DNA of 64,000 nucleotides, taken from NCBI RefSeq assembly GCF_036320965.1, contig NC_092226.1:24691002-24755001 (forward strand). Reading direction: 5' to 3'. Both the position numbers and the translations under genes were made by a program. Below, in pieces: positions 1 through 9,330 of this stretch (positions are counted from its first letter, which is position 1; every line of letters begins with the position of its first letter). The stretch comes from Panulirus ornatus (taxonomy: Eukaryota > Arthropoda > Malacostraca > Decapoda > Palinuridae). Under the pieces are notes generated by a model that made no database searches, was not told the origin of the DNA, and saw nothing but the letters and a program-made list of their open reading frames with translations.

Positions 1-194
1 AGCACTGAGCTAGCTAGGACTCCTCACCCACCACCGCAGAAACGCGCCCAAGTCAGTCTACAACCCCCTGGGGTGTATCCTGGGTTGTATATATGTTGTG
101 TTTGCGTGTTCGGGCGGCCTTGAAATGAGCTTGGGTCATCTAGGGTGTAGGGTTGGGATGTAGGGGGTGATAGGTCAAAGGCCATCTTCACCTA

Positions 195-300
195 ACGGTT
201 CTCTTTACCACACCTGATTTAGCTTGACCCTTCAAGGCCTGGGTATCGAACCCATGGATCGTACCCGTGTGCTCCAGGGTGTTACGAACCTCCTCAAGAG
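195..300 (-). repeat. tRNA-like fragment with box B
   Basis: On the minus strand, positions 254-240 read TGGGTTCGATACCCA. This is a perfect T-arm (4-bp stem, 7-base loop) containing a canonical pol III box B (GGTTCGA). A convincing box A and an acceptor stem are not visible, so it is not a tRNA gene. It is more likely a fragment of a tRNA-derived SINE. A related but better preserved head lies at 16.77 kb. A 14-mer TCACCTAACGGTTC near it (about 187-200) also occurs downstream of the 16.77 kb head, although the two heads point in opposite directions. Confidence 0.3.
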
Positions 301-1375
301 GTTAGAGATCTTCCCACGAGTTATACTGGACCAGCCAACATAAAGTGTCATATTTAGAGTCAGGATGAAACGTTGAGCAGTGAAGTTAGTGGGTCATGTG
401 TTGCTTCACCTGGAAAATGCTTGGGGTCACACAGAACGTTTTCTTCCCGACAGCCACCCACATAGTGGTAGTTACAGTTGCCATGAAGCGTCTGGCTCGA
501 TCGTGAGCCAGAAAATATAAAGGAATTCAAACAACAGCAACAGACCACTGGGTCCTTATCAAGTCACTGGGGTGACAGTTCTTCAATAAGGTACTTGGGG
601 ACCTCCTACCAGGTTACACCTCTTATATTATTAATGTTATTGATATGAGTTGGTATAATTAACCTGATGTCGAACTTCTCCCTTTCTTTAAAGTGTAATG
701 ACAACACAGAGGAACGTTGATGCGATTACCCACTCAAGAAAATACTAAGCAACTCTTGAGAATAGGAAAAAAAGGAAACCTTCCTCTTACCTTTTGAGCG
801 TCTGTTTACTTACTCCATGACTTCCACGAGCCAGGCGCGGCACACTTGACAGGTCAGAGACTAAAATTCCTCACCTTTGAACACACGCCCCAACATGAGT
901 GCTCCCTCAACCCGGGGCGACACTGACGCGGCACCGCCCCAACACGCTTATTGCCCTCTCCTCTTCTCTCACAGAACCTATCCATAACGCTAATTAAACA
1001 CGGACCATAGTTTTTCTCGACGCTTGGCAGGATGGGACCGAGGAAAAAAAATACCGTGAATTTGTCGGTTCTGTGGAGAGACTCGTCACTGAGATGTCGT
1101 GTTCAAGTAGGGAAGGGGACGTGGGAGTTGGTTTAGGTAAAAGGTTCATTAATCCGGGTTACGTCGACGCGGGCACGAGAGGCTGTAAGTGGTCCCAGGT
1201 GCGACAGGGCGACCCGGTTGGTGTTGGTTGGTCTCGGTGCCAGTTGACTACTCCCAGCGAGAATTTCATCTCAATAAGCGGAAGAAAAAGGTGATATCCC
1301 CTCCTTTCCTCCTCCTCCTGAATGTGGACCTGGGGCTCATAAACCAGTAAGACGTTTTCAGCCAAGCGGAGGACG
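301..1375. other. Unique sequence, no gene seen
   Basis: No known protein family, RNA gene or tandem repeat is visible. A 73-codon open frame at 1073-1294 (+) has no recognisable domain and no convincing splice context. Confidence 0.5.
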
Positions 1376-1439
1376 TAGGTATCCGGCCTATTTGAAGGTT
1401 GTCTGTTTTATTTCAGGGCGATGCTGTTCTCGCCTTTGG

Positions 1440-1600
1440 GTCTTAATCAGCCCTTTGAGCACGGTAGTCTGACCCTTGACCGTCCCTTGAGCACGACGGT
1501 ATGACCCCCTGAGCAGAACGGTACGACCCTTGAACATGATTACGAGACATAGATCCTGACCTTCAAGGATATTACCGTCGTGTTCAAGGAATTGATAATT
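1440..1600. repeat. Diverged 21-bp satellite monomers, inverted
   Basis: Several imperfect copies of the monomer that makes the large array at 9.3-13 kb. At about 1470-1535 the units run on the minus strand (forms such as GAGCACGACGGTATGACC). At about 1560-1593 a unit runs on the plus strand (TTACCGTCGTGTTCAAGG) and ends in CAAGGAATT. The same minus-then-plus order and the same CAAGGAATT end occur at 62.7-62.85 kb, which suggests a shared inverted structure rather than random decay. Confidence 0.55.
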
Positions 1601-1615
1601 CCAGAGACTGTTATC

Positions 1616-1740
1616 AGGGATGGTGGCAGAGAACATCCTGGCGATGGGGTAAGGGATGGTGGCAGAGTATACCCCGATGATGGTGTCAGGGATGGTGTTT
1701 GTGCACACCTTGGTGATGATGTCAAGTATGGTGGTTGCTG
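1616..1740 (+). repeat. 36-bp minisatellite, 4 copies
   Basis: Units starting AGGGATGGTGGCAGAG lie at 1616, 1652 and 1688, and a fourth, AAGTATGGTGG, at 1724. The period is exactly 36 bp. The copies are diverged, so the array is old. It directly follows the inverted 21-bp monomers. Confidence 0.75.
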
Positions 1741-1810
1741 AAAGAGGCGTTTGACCCTGACCCTCAAGAATTCCGTAGATATCCTAAACTTTACCAACAG
1801 TTGCATGCAG

Positions 1811-1966
1811 GTTCCTGTTGAGGAGTGCGGCCTCCTGTTCATTGCTCATGCGGATCGCGGCCCAGAAGTAGGACGTCACGAGAACCCTGGCGTCCGTCTG
1901 CCCGTCCAACTCACAGGCGCTAACCTTAATGGTTTTGCAATCATGTTGGACGTGGAACCTGCGTAG
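1811..1966 (+). CDS. Candidate terminal exon, unknown product
   Basis: An acceptor-like TTGCATGCAG ends at 1810. It is followed by an open frame of 51 codons ending at TAG (1964-1966). The peptide is of mixed composition (begins VPVEECGLLFIAHADRG, ends FAIMLDVEPA) with no low-complexity bias. The sequence is more GC-rich than the pyrimidine-rich stretch that follows. No family is recognised, no upstream exon is identified, and there is no proof of expression. It may equally be a chance open frame. Confidence 0.2.
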   Translation, partial: VPVEECGLLFIAHADRGPEVGRHENPGVRLPVQLTGANLNGFAIMLDVEPA

Positions 1967-1969
1967 CTT

Positions 1970-2600
1970 TCTCTTTCTCTTCTGAATTTTTCATTCACCT
2001 TTAACCTCTTCACCATCATCCACGTGTTCCCTAATTTTCTATCTCTTTTTTTCTTCCCTCTTTCTCCTCTTCTCCCCCCTCCCATACCCTCGCTTTCTTT
2101 CTACACTTATCGCCCCTCCTCCTAATCATCCTCTCCTCTCCTCCTTCTCTCTCTTTTCTTTCGTCTGCTGTGTCTTTACGTCTTCTCTCTTCCTTCTGCT
2201 GCTGCTCCTTCCACGACGTAGGAACCATCGTGTCCTCGGCACCGAGGAACAAGTGAAGGTGGAGACGCCATTACCTCTGCTATACAGTGGTGGTCTGCGT
2301 GCCTGGTGTGGTGCAGTATACAGGTTCAGCATCTGTGGAAGTAGTATGCAGGCAGGACGTGGTGGGGATAGCGTTTGGTGCTGACATACACGAGGTCATG
2401 TGTGAGTTCAGGACCTGGTGGGCCTAACAGCGTACCACTCCACTGCACGTTAGTTGAGAATCATCTAACAAGTGAATATATTCTTGTTAGCTTTCACAGC
2501 TGATGGGGTAACGTCATTCATTTCCAGAGCCACCCCAATGATGTATCCTCACATATATCACAGTTTTGTGAACGTGTTTTGTATCTCGGCTGTGATTAGG
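1970..2600. other. Pyrimidine-rich then unique spacer
   Basis: About 1970-2215 is strongly C+T-rich on the plus strand (repeated CTCTTTCTC and CCTCCTTCT patterns). The rest is unremarkable single-copy-looking sequence. No gene is seen. Confidence 0.5.
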
Positions 2601-2618
2601 AAGGGAAGCACATAGAAA

Positions 2619-2620
<2 letters not shown>

Positions 2621-2677
<57 letters not shown>

Positions 2678-2682
2678 TGTGT
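2621..2682 (+). repeat. (GT)n microsatellite
   Basis: About 30 GT units with one interruption (GTCTGT) near the 3' end. Confidence 0.97.
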
Positions 2683-3119
2683 TTTGAGTACATGTGCCCT
2701 AAGATCGTCTCCAAGACTTAGTATATATACTTGCAGCTGCATGAAGGGTGTCCAATCCTTCTCAGTGAGGGTAAGGAAAACCATATCACAGTAAACCACA
2801 TCACAGTCAAGAGATGGCAGTGTTGATGAGGCTTGATGATAATGGGTTTGCGCATCTTCCTCGTACAAGACTTGCCTCTGATATACGAGCGTGTCGACCG
2901 TGTCTTCTGTTGCGAGCGTGGAGTAAAAGTCGAGGATTTCAGTCACACAGTGACGCTGGTGTTTGGATAACCATGTTCACGCCTGAAACCATAATGGGCA
3001 CTGCCTGAGTGAATCACTGGTGACGTGTGATACGCTGACCTCTGAACCGAGGTTGTTGTCTGCTCTAAGCACCTCCTGCTGGTTGTATTCAATTATCTTC
3101 TCGTAATGAACCATTTGTT

Positions 3120-3340
3120 TTGTACGTTGAGGGAGTTCCACACTCGTGGGGCAACATCTCGTGAACTTTATTCTGCTGTCGTGACATTTTTGTTAACGTC
3201 TCTATGGTGTCCACAGTCACAATATTCTTTAAGGTTATTCCATTCATCTACTATTCTCATACTGTAAGCACTCCTCACATCTTTCTGACAAGTTTCTTGT
3301 TTAATTTTGTTATATCTTCTGATATCTTTCTGTTCAATGT
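3120..3340 (-). mobile_element. LINE C-terminal fragment, copy 1
   Basis: On the minus strand this encodes a short LINE-type C-terminal tail. The recognisable part is QKDVRSAYSMRIVDEWNNL, with the R-x-V-x-x-x-WN-x-L pattern that closes many CR1/Jockey-like reverse transcriptases. Three further copies of the same segment lie at 3.54, 4.51 and 21.2 kb. No RT motifs are present, so this is a short 3' fragment. It lies about 120 bp from a GT microsatellite. Confidence 0.6.
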
Positions 3341-3455
3341 TGACTCCATCAAACTGTTTAGACTTGAAAGTAGTGATCGTCACCTCTGCTCTTCTTTCTT
3401 CAATGGTGGACTAATTCATGACCTCGAGCCTTGCCCTGTAACTCAGCTCTCGTCG

Positions 3456-3456
<1 letters not shown>

Positions 3457-3509
<53 letters not shown>
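3457..3509 (+). repeat. (GT)n microsatellite
   Basis: Uninterrupted TG/GT run of about 26 units, lying between two copies of the same LINE tail fragment. Confidence 0.97.
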
Positions 3510-3512
<3 letters not shown>

Positions 3513-3534
3513 ATCATTGCCTATTTGTACTGTA

Positions 3535-3735
3535 ACGAGAGTGAGCTGTACACTCGCGGGGCCTCATCTCTTGAACATTCCCTACTATCGCACAACTCTT
3601 TAAAGTTGTGTAAGCTGTCTACATTTACCATGTCCTCGTTCATTTAACTCAATTCATCCACCTCTCTTATACTGTAACAGTATTTCTTCACATCTTTCTG
3701 AACAAGAATTTTCTTAATTTCATGTTACGTCTTCT

Positions 3736-3736
<1 letters not shown>
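3535..3736 (-). mobile_element. LINE C-terminal fragment, copy 2
   Basis: Minus-strand translation gives the same tail as copy 1 (for example NVDSLHNFKELCDSRECS). A GT microsatellite at 3737 adjoins it at the side corresponding to the interior of the element. The copy is stop-interrupted. Confidence 0.6.

Positions 3737-3792
<56 letters not shown>
3737..3792 (+). repeat. (GT)n microsatellite
   Basis: About 28 GT units, followed by a short GAGGAGGAGGAGG run. Confidence 0.97.
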
Positions 3793-3795
<3 letters not shown>

Positions 3796-4137
3796 AGGAG
3801 GAGGAGGAGGGAGGAAGGCATTTCACTTGCGTCAGCCAGTCCTTCCTACAGGACATGCGTTGATGAGGGTCATGTGGGTGAGGATGTATGTGTAATGCAG
3901 AGGTCTACAGTGCCCTTCCCTGTTCATGTTGTTATGATATAGATTGAGAAATCTTATGGCTCGGCATCAACAGGTCCTCCGGCTCTAAACTGCTGAGCAT
4001 TATGCTAAGTCCTCAAGTGTCATTTTAGGTGAACATTTTGCATAATATGTAGTTCTTGAGTAGAGAACCCTCTCTATGCACCACACGTGCTGAACATGTG
4101 AACATCTTGCATACATTAAGCGGCTGTTGAACAACAA

Positions 4138-4182
4138 GGAGAAGAAGAATACGAAGAAGAAGAAGAAGAAGAAGAAGAAGAG
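4138..4182 (+). repeat. (GAA)n microsatellite
   Basis: Imperfect AAG/GAA triplet run of about 15 units, purine-only on the plus strand. Confidence 0.9.
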
Positions 4183-4437
4183 AGGCGACTTGAAATTCAA
4201 GGAATCGTATGATGAATAATTCTTCTTTGTGGATCTTAAGGACAGTATAATGATGGTGGGCAGACAGCAGGGTTGATGGCCCAGACCGAGAGGGTTGTGT
4301 TATCACCTAATTAGTGTGTGTGTGTAGGAGCAGCGAGCCTGTGGTTAACACTTGGTCCCGCTGACACACGGCCCTTCTCATCCCAGCCTCCACAACATGA
4401 TGGGCGGGACAACCAAGATGCAAGGTAAATATTGATG

Positions 4438-4438
<1 letters not shown>

Positions 4439-4506
<68 letters not shown>
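4439..4506. repeat. (TA)n microsatellite
   Basis: Perfect AT/TA run of about 34 units, directly followed by LINE tail copy 3. Confidence 0.97.
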
Positions 4507-4509
<3 letters not shown>

Positions 4510-4655
4510 AGATGTGTGTAAGGCCCCCATTTCTCGAAGCTTGTCTCTTGTCATTACATCTGTTTTATACATCTGTAAGCTGTCCGCATTTGCTTTGTTG
4601 TCATTCATTTCATTTACTTGTCATTACTGTTTCTTTGTTACAGGAAAAGTTTTAG
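4510..4655 (-). mobile_element. LINE C-terminal fragment, copy 3
   Basis: Diverged copy of the LINE tail found at 3.1 and 3.5 kb. The shared plus-strand landmarks are CTGTAAGCTGTCCGCATTTGC and TCATTCATTTCATTTA. It is flanked by (TA)n on the left and (CA)n at about 4662-4687 on the right. Confidence 0.4.
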
Positions 4656-4661
4656 TCTTAA

Positions 4662-4777
4662 ACACACACACACACACACACACACACGAAAGGAGAATGA
4701 ACACTTGGGTTGGGTGTGGGCCGAGCCCATTCGGGCCGTGCTGACTCATAGTCATTAACGCTAACCATTACTCGAGC

Positions 4778-4848
<71 letters not shown>
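4662..4848. repeat. (CA)n and (GT)n microsatellites
   Basis: A CA run at about 4662-4687 and a longer GT run at about 4779-4848, separated by about 90 bp of unique sequence. Confidence 0.95.
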
Positions 4849-4849
<1 letters not shown>

Positions 4850-4850
<1 letters not shown>

Positions 4851-6240
4851 GTTAAGCAACAGCAGTTGATGCAGACAGCTGCAATAAGTTCATGGCGATG
4901 TACGTGTCCTGTAAATAATCATAGATTTTTCTTCTCATGATGGGAGGTGAGGTAAACACGTGCGTGTGCATATATATTAAAAGTTGCAGCTTACGTAAGT
5001 GTGAAGGAATATGTTGGATGGAAGGGGATTGGGGGAGCCGCAAGCACTGGAGGTGCAGGATAGAAGCGATAAGAGCAGAGGACGATAAGCTTACGCTTAG
5101 GCTTTCAAATTGTGTACCAGCGACGAGAACTGGAGGAGGTAGTGGGCGCTTTAGGGAAGTTGCAAGAAGAGAGGTATGATGAACTACATAGATACTAAAA
5201 AACCGACCGTAAGATTGTAATGGGAAGGAGAGGATACAGAATGGCGACTATAAAAGAGGGCTGGAAGGCTGGAAGTAAGAGCTGATGTCGCTGGTGTAGG
5301 CGTCGTCCCCTGCACTGAACTGTGCTCAGAAAGGCTGGAAAGGATGAGGTTTCAACTCCCAGAAGGTGGGGACGGTAATGCGGTATGGGAAGACGAACAT
5401 TGCCTCTGGGAAAAGTTAGCAGTTTGGAGGTTGTAAGGTAAGGAAGAGTATGAAAAGAAAGCCTTGTCTTTTGTATATACTTCAATAGCATTTCACTCAT
5501 ATACCTGATCGTATATAAGACCATGGTCTCACTGTTTGTCCGAGCAATGTGATTTAGTGAACAGAATGTTCTTGCACTCAGCAGGATTACATCAAACATC
5601 AGCATTGCTTACACCAAGGCAAACTCTGGATGTGATTTATTGTAACCTCTGTATTCTCTGTTCTTGCTTCCACTTAATCCTAGGTTACGGGATACGTACC
5701 TCGTACCTATACTGTCATTGAAATGCTTTGTCTTCGTATATCCAGACGTTAAAATTCTTTACATTGTAAATTAAAAAAGATATTGAAAGATATTTTGTAC
5801 GCGAGTAGAGAATTGGTGAAAATGAAATATGACCAAACTTATTTGCTTGCGAGAAATGATTTGTACATGTGCTGTAAATGCAGTTAAAGTAACATGGTTA
5901 GGCTTCCTTCAATGCTTGATGGGCAGGAAATCAACGACTGCAAGAAGTAATCACAGTGCTTGATCCATAGGGAGGATCTTGAAGGCCTGCCGAGCCGAAC
6001 GATAGGAGAGAACCTCCTGCACGCGATGAGGTTGTTGTATAGGTCATCAGTGTGTTGAGGGAGAGGATATGAGGCTAAGACAAAGAGTTTACATGAAGGC
6101 CTCATCAAGCATTGTGACCGCTTGCCCTACAACTTTACAAGTGCTGCCAAAATATCTGGTCATACGGCGGTAACTCTTTGTTGTTTTTGATTGCGTGTAT
6201 GAGCGTATATGCATCATTTATATATGTGCACACGAATATA
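4850..6240. other. Unique sequence, no gene seen
   Basis: Moderately AT-rich single-copy-looking sequence. Open frames on both strands are short and show no family features. Confidence 0.5.
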
Positions 6241-6261
6241 ATGTACATGAACGCGCACATA

Positions 6262-6263
6262 TG

Positions 6264-6345
<82 letters not shown>

Positions 6346-6346
6346 A
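6262..6346. repeat. Compound (TA)n(TG)n microsatellite
   Basis: A TA run to about 6330 followed by TG to 6346. It abuts the 5' end of the short-element head module at 6347. Confidence 0.95.
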
Positions 6347-6490
6347 TCCCGGCTTGGGAAGAAACAATTCTACCTCCGTATTCCATGCGTAACGCAAAAA
6401 AGCGACTAAAAGGGGCTGGAGTGGGGACTGGACCCCCCACCGCCTCCATATATTTCAGTTTCTAAAAGAAGGAACAGAAGGAACCACGCG
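6347..6490 (+). mobile_element. Short-element head module joined to LINE
   Basis: Diverged copy of the head seen at 18.74 and 60.43 kb. The landmarks are a CGTATTCCATGCGTA block, AAGCGACTAAAAGGGG, a purine-rich GGAGTGGGGACTGGA block and CTAAAAGAAGGAACAGAAGG. Elsewhere this head is fused directly to the LINE 3' tail. Here it is followed by LINE coding sequence. It could be the LINE's 5' leader or an independent element lying next to the LINE. The sequence alone does not decide. Confidence 0.5.
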
Positions 6491-7635
6491 AGGAGTGCGT
6501 CTAAATGTGTGCGGATGTACCTAGATGGGCAAAGGTGAAGCATGGTTTGGAAATGAAATGCCTTAGGGATGGTGAGAGGGTAAGAGCTAGGGAAGGGGTC
6601 ACACTACTTATCAAGCAGGAGTTGTGGGTGTGTGTGAAAGAGTGTGGGGAAGTGAGCTCCAGACTGATGTGGGTTAAAAATGAAAGTGGGTTGCGAGAGA
6701 TGGATGATTATTAGTGGTTATGCACCTGGCCATGAGAAGGAAGATGATGAAAGGAAAGTGTTATGGGAGCAGCTGAATGAGTATGTCTGCAGTTTTGATG
6801 TTGTTAGAGATCTGGTTTCAGTAATAGTGATTTAAGTGAGAAAGTGAATAATGTGGGAATTGAGGGTATAACTGGGGGGAAATTCAGTGAGGTGACTTGG
6901 AGTGGTGAACAGCTTGTGGAGTTGGGTGTTGAAAAAGGACCAGTGATTGGGATATACTTAGTTCAAAAAGAGAGAGTGAGTAGGAAGGATGGTCAGCGGG
7001 TATTATTGGATTAAATACTAATTGATAGGCGTGCAAATGAGACTCTTGCATGTGAATGTGTTGAGGGGTTTTCGGAAAAAGGAAACAATATAAGTGATTA
7101 GAGGTTAATGAAAGTAATTGAGCTTGGAAAGGAGACGTGTGAATAAATACCAAAAAAGATTGGGTATATAATGGAAAAAAGTGAGATTAAACGAAACGAG
7201 GAGATTGGGTGAGGAATGGCAGATATTATGGGAAGCATTGTTGGCATGCGCAAGTGCGTGGTATCGAAAGGTGAGACAGGGTAATGTGTGATGAGATGAC
7301 GGACTAAAGTTGCATGTGATAGAGAAAAGAGAGGTTTATTAGCGATACTTACAGGAAAGGAGTATAAATGCTCAGGAAATGCATAAGAAAAAGCGGTAGG
7401 AAGTCGAGAGAAGGTACAGGGATTGAAAAAGAGGGTAAATGAAAATTTAGGCGATTTGTTGAAGTGAGTAGAGGTGGTGAAAGCCTTGCATTAGATGAAA
7501 CGTTACATGGCGGCTAGAGTGAATAGTATGCCGTTGATTTTCTTAAAGAAAGGGGGAGTCTGTGTTGTTGACTGGTTAGCTCGGATTTTCAATGTATGAT
7601 GGAGCATGGTGAGGTACCTTAGAAGTTTCAGAGAA
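6491..7635 (+). pseudogene. Decayed RTE-like LINE, 5' half
   Basis: Remnant of the same family as the 38.5 kb copy. The frame at 6505-6714 encodes the endonuclease segment REGVTLLIKQELWVC, which aligns with [15 protein letters not shown] in the better copy. Further downstream, in shifted frames, come the equivalents of AYAPGHEK (about 6720), the active-site GDLN region (decayed at about 6830), a decayed [11 protein letters not shown] (about 7000) and, at about 7535-7615, the RT-start motif [13 protein letters not shown]. Multiple stops and frameshifts are visible. Part of the EN-RT linker is shortened relative to the 38.5 kb copy. It cannot encode an active protein. Confidence 0.75.
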
Positions 7636-7639
7636 GTAA

Positions 7640-8190
7640 GTAGGCCGCCGTCCTTCTTCGTACCTGCACGTTGGCAACTCCTAGACTTCGTTCGGGCAAT
7701 GGCCTCCCATCCTGAGCACCATCTCGCCAGGCCAGACCACACGTATACTCCATCTCGGACTCCACCCACAACTGTTGACTTATGACACTTGTCACTGCAT
7801 GAGGCACATCTCCCCGATACAAACTGCTGATTTGTCTCTGAACCAGCTTCATCACAGGAAATTTGTTGAGATATTGCTGGAGGACGTGAAAGAAACATGG
7901 ATATTTTTCTTTTTCTTTGTGGAAGATTACGTTTTCGTATCCTACTGAAAGTTTCCTAAATCGAGAGAGAACCTAATGTGAATGTTACAATAACAGTTTT
8001 GTCTCTGGTTGAATTATTTTGGCTTTTTATGTCTTACACTTATATAGAGTCTCGGCCATCCTCATATATAGTGGCGAACGACTCTTCGTTGTATATCAGC
8101 AGATGGCTTATATTTCTTTCTTGTATCTCCCCTGGTGATGTGATAATTACACTTGGGAACTTATCCTGTTTCAGTTTCCCTGTAGATAAG
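7640..8190. other. Unique sequence, no gene seen
   Basis: Single-copy-looking sequence. A 131-codon minus-strand open frame (7503-7898) overlaps the LINE remnant and shows no family features. Confidence 0.5.
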
Positions 8191-8194
8191 AAAG

Positions 8195-8196
<2 letters not shown>

Positions 8197-8272
<76 letters not shown>
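8197..8272. repeat. (TA)n microsatellite
   Basis: Perfect AT run of about 38 units. A second run follows at 8386. The two are preceded by related sequences: the ATCTCCCCTGGTGATGTGAT block at about 8127 and ATCTCCCCTCATGATGTGAT at about 8331. This indicates a local duplication of about 200 bp. A third version of the block occurs at about 30803. Confidence 0.95.
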
Positions 8273-8275
<3 letters not shown>

Positions 8276-8382
8276 GTCCTAGCTACGTCTCTTCATTATG
8301 TAACAACTGACTGCTGTATTTCTTTTTTGTATCTCCCCTCATGATGTGATTATTACACGAAAATCTTTCATTTCCCTGTGGA

Positions 8383-8385
<3 letters not shown>

Positions 8386-8452
<67 letters not shown>
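8386..8452. repeat. (TA)n microsatellite, duplicated context
   Basis: Second TA run. Its upstream flank repeats that of the 8197 run, so the pair probably arose by a segmental duplication that included the microsatellite. Confidence 0.95.
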
Positions 8453-8454
<2 letters not shown>

Positions 8455-9190
8455 CACATTACCATTATACTATGGTACTGTCACACCAACAGACGCGCCA
8501 CCGTCCCTCCTCTAGGACGGGTCGTGAAGTTAGATGATGCAATTATTCCACATACAGCGCGTCGTTCTCCCCATATCATATAAATATTTTCCTCCGCCAT
8601 TCCTGAGCGACACAATAACAGATAAGTTCCAATAGTCAGCATAACCAGCAGTTGGCCACAGACATTCCCGCAATTACCAAGGATAACCACCATCAAACCC
8701 CCCCCCTCTGCTTCCCCCTACCCCCCCAACCACCCCGTCAACGAGGTCGACTGTCTATTGTAGTCAGAATTCTTTCGTAATTTCTGGAGGAAAACTCTTA
8801 TTTATTGGTCTTTTAAAACTAGAACATTTATGTCTCATTTGGGACTGAAACTTCCGCACTGGGACGATTGGAGGGTGTAAAGAGGACGAAGATTAAAGAG
8901 AAAAGTAAAAGAGATTGAGACAACAATACAAGTTGTGGTTAATATCCTGAGTGAGTGGCCCGAGGGGGTGAGTTGGGGAGGGGGGGTTCCGCTAACCACC
9001 TCCTTGTAACCCTCACTCTCGCTCGGGTCTTCCCTCGCCGTGACGAATTCCCCTCTGCCGCCAATTCCGTCAGCCTCGGGAACCAGTTAATGGCTCAGAA
9101 AAGTCTAGTTATTGCCGGGCTCTGCCCAGTGACAGCTTTCCCGAGAGCCGTGGCGCGACTCGGGTGAGGGGGGGGGCGGCTCCGTCTGGC
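8455..9190. other. Unique, GC-richer near 9 kb
   Basis: No gene recognised. About 8950-9185 is GC-rich (G runs near 8977 and 9170). Confidence 0.5.
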
Positions 9191-9211
9191 TATATCGTGG
9201 CGGAAAACGAG

Positions 9212-9213
9212 GT

Positions 9214-9269
<56 letters not shown>
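9212..9269 (+). repeat. (GA)n microsatellite
   Basis: GA run with one break (AGAAGAG). It lies between two TGGCTATA-type motifs that border the satellite. Confidence 0.95.
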
Positions 9270-9270
<1 letters not shown>

Positions 9271-9330
9271 CTTTTTTTTTTATGTGGCTTTTGCCTGGCT
9301 ATACTGCGGAGAGAGTGTGGTTAACGAAGT

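Noticed and set aside
2514..2946. Open frames made of HTHTHT, CVCVCV, YIYIYI or RERERE runs
   Set aside because: Translations of GT/CA, TA and GA/CT microsatellites, with no coding meaning. The same applies at all other microsatellites.
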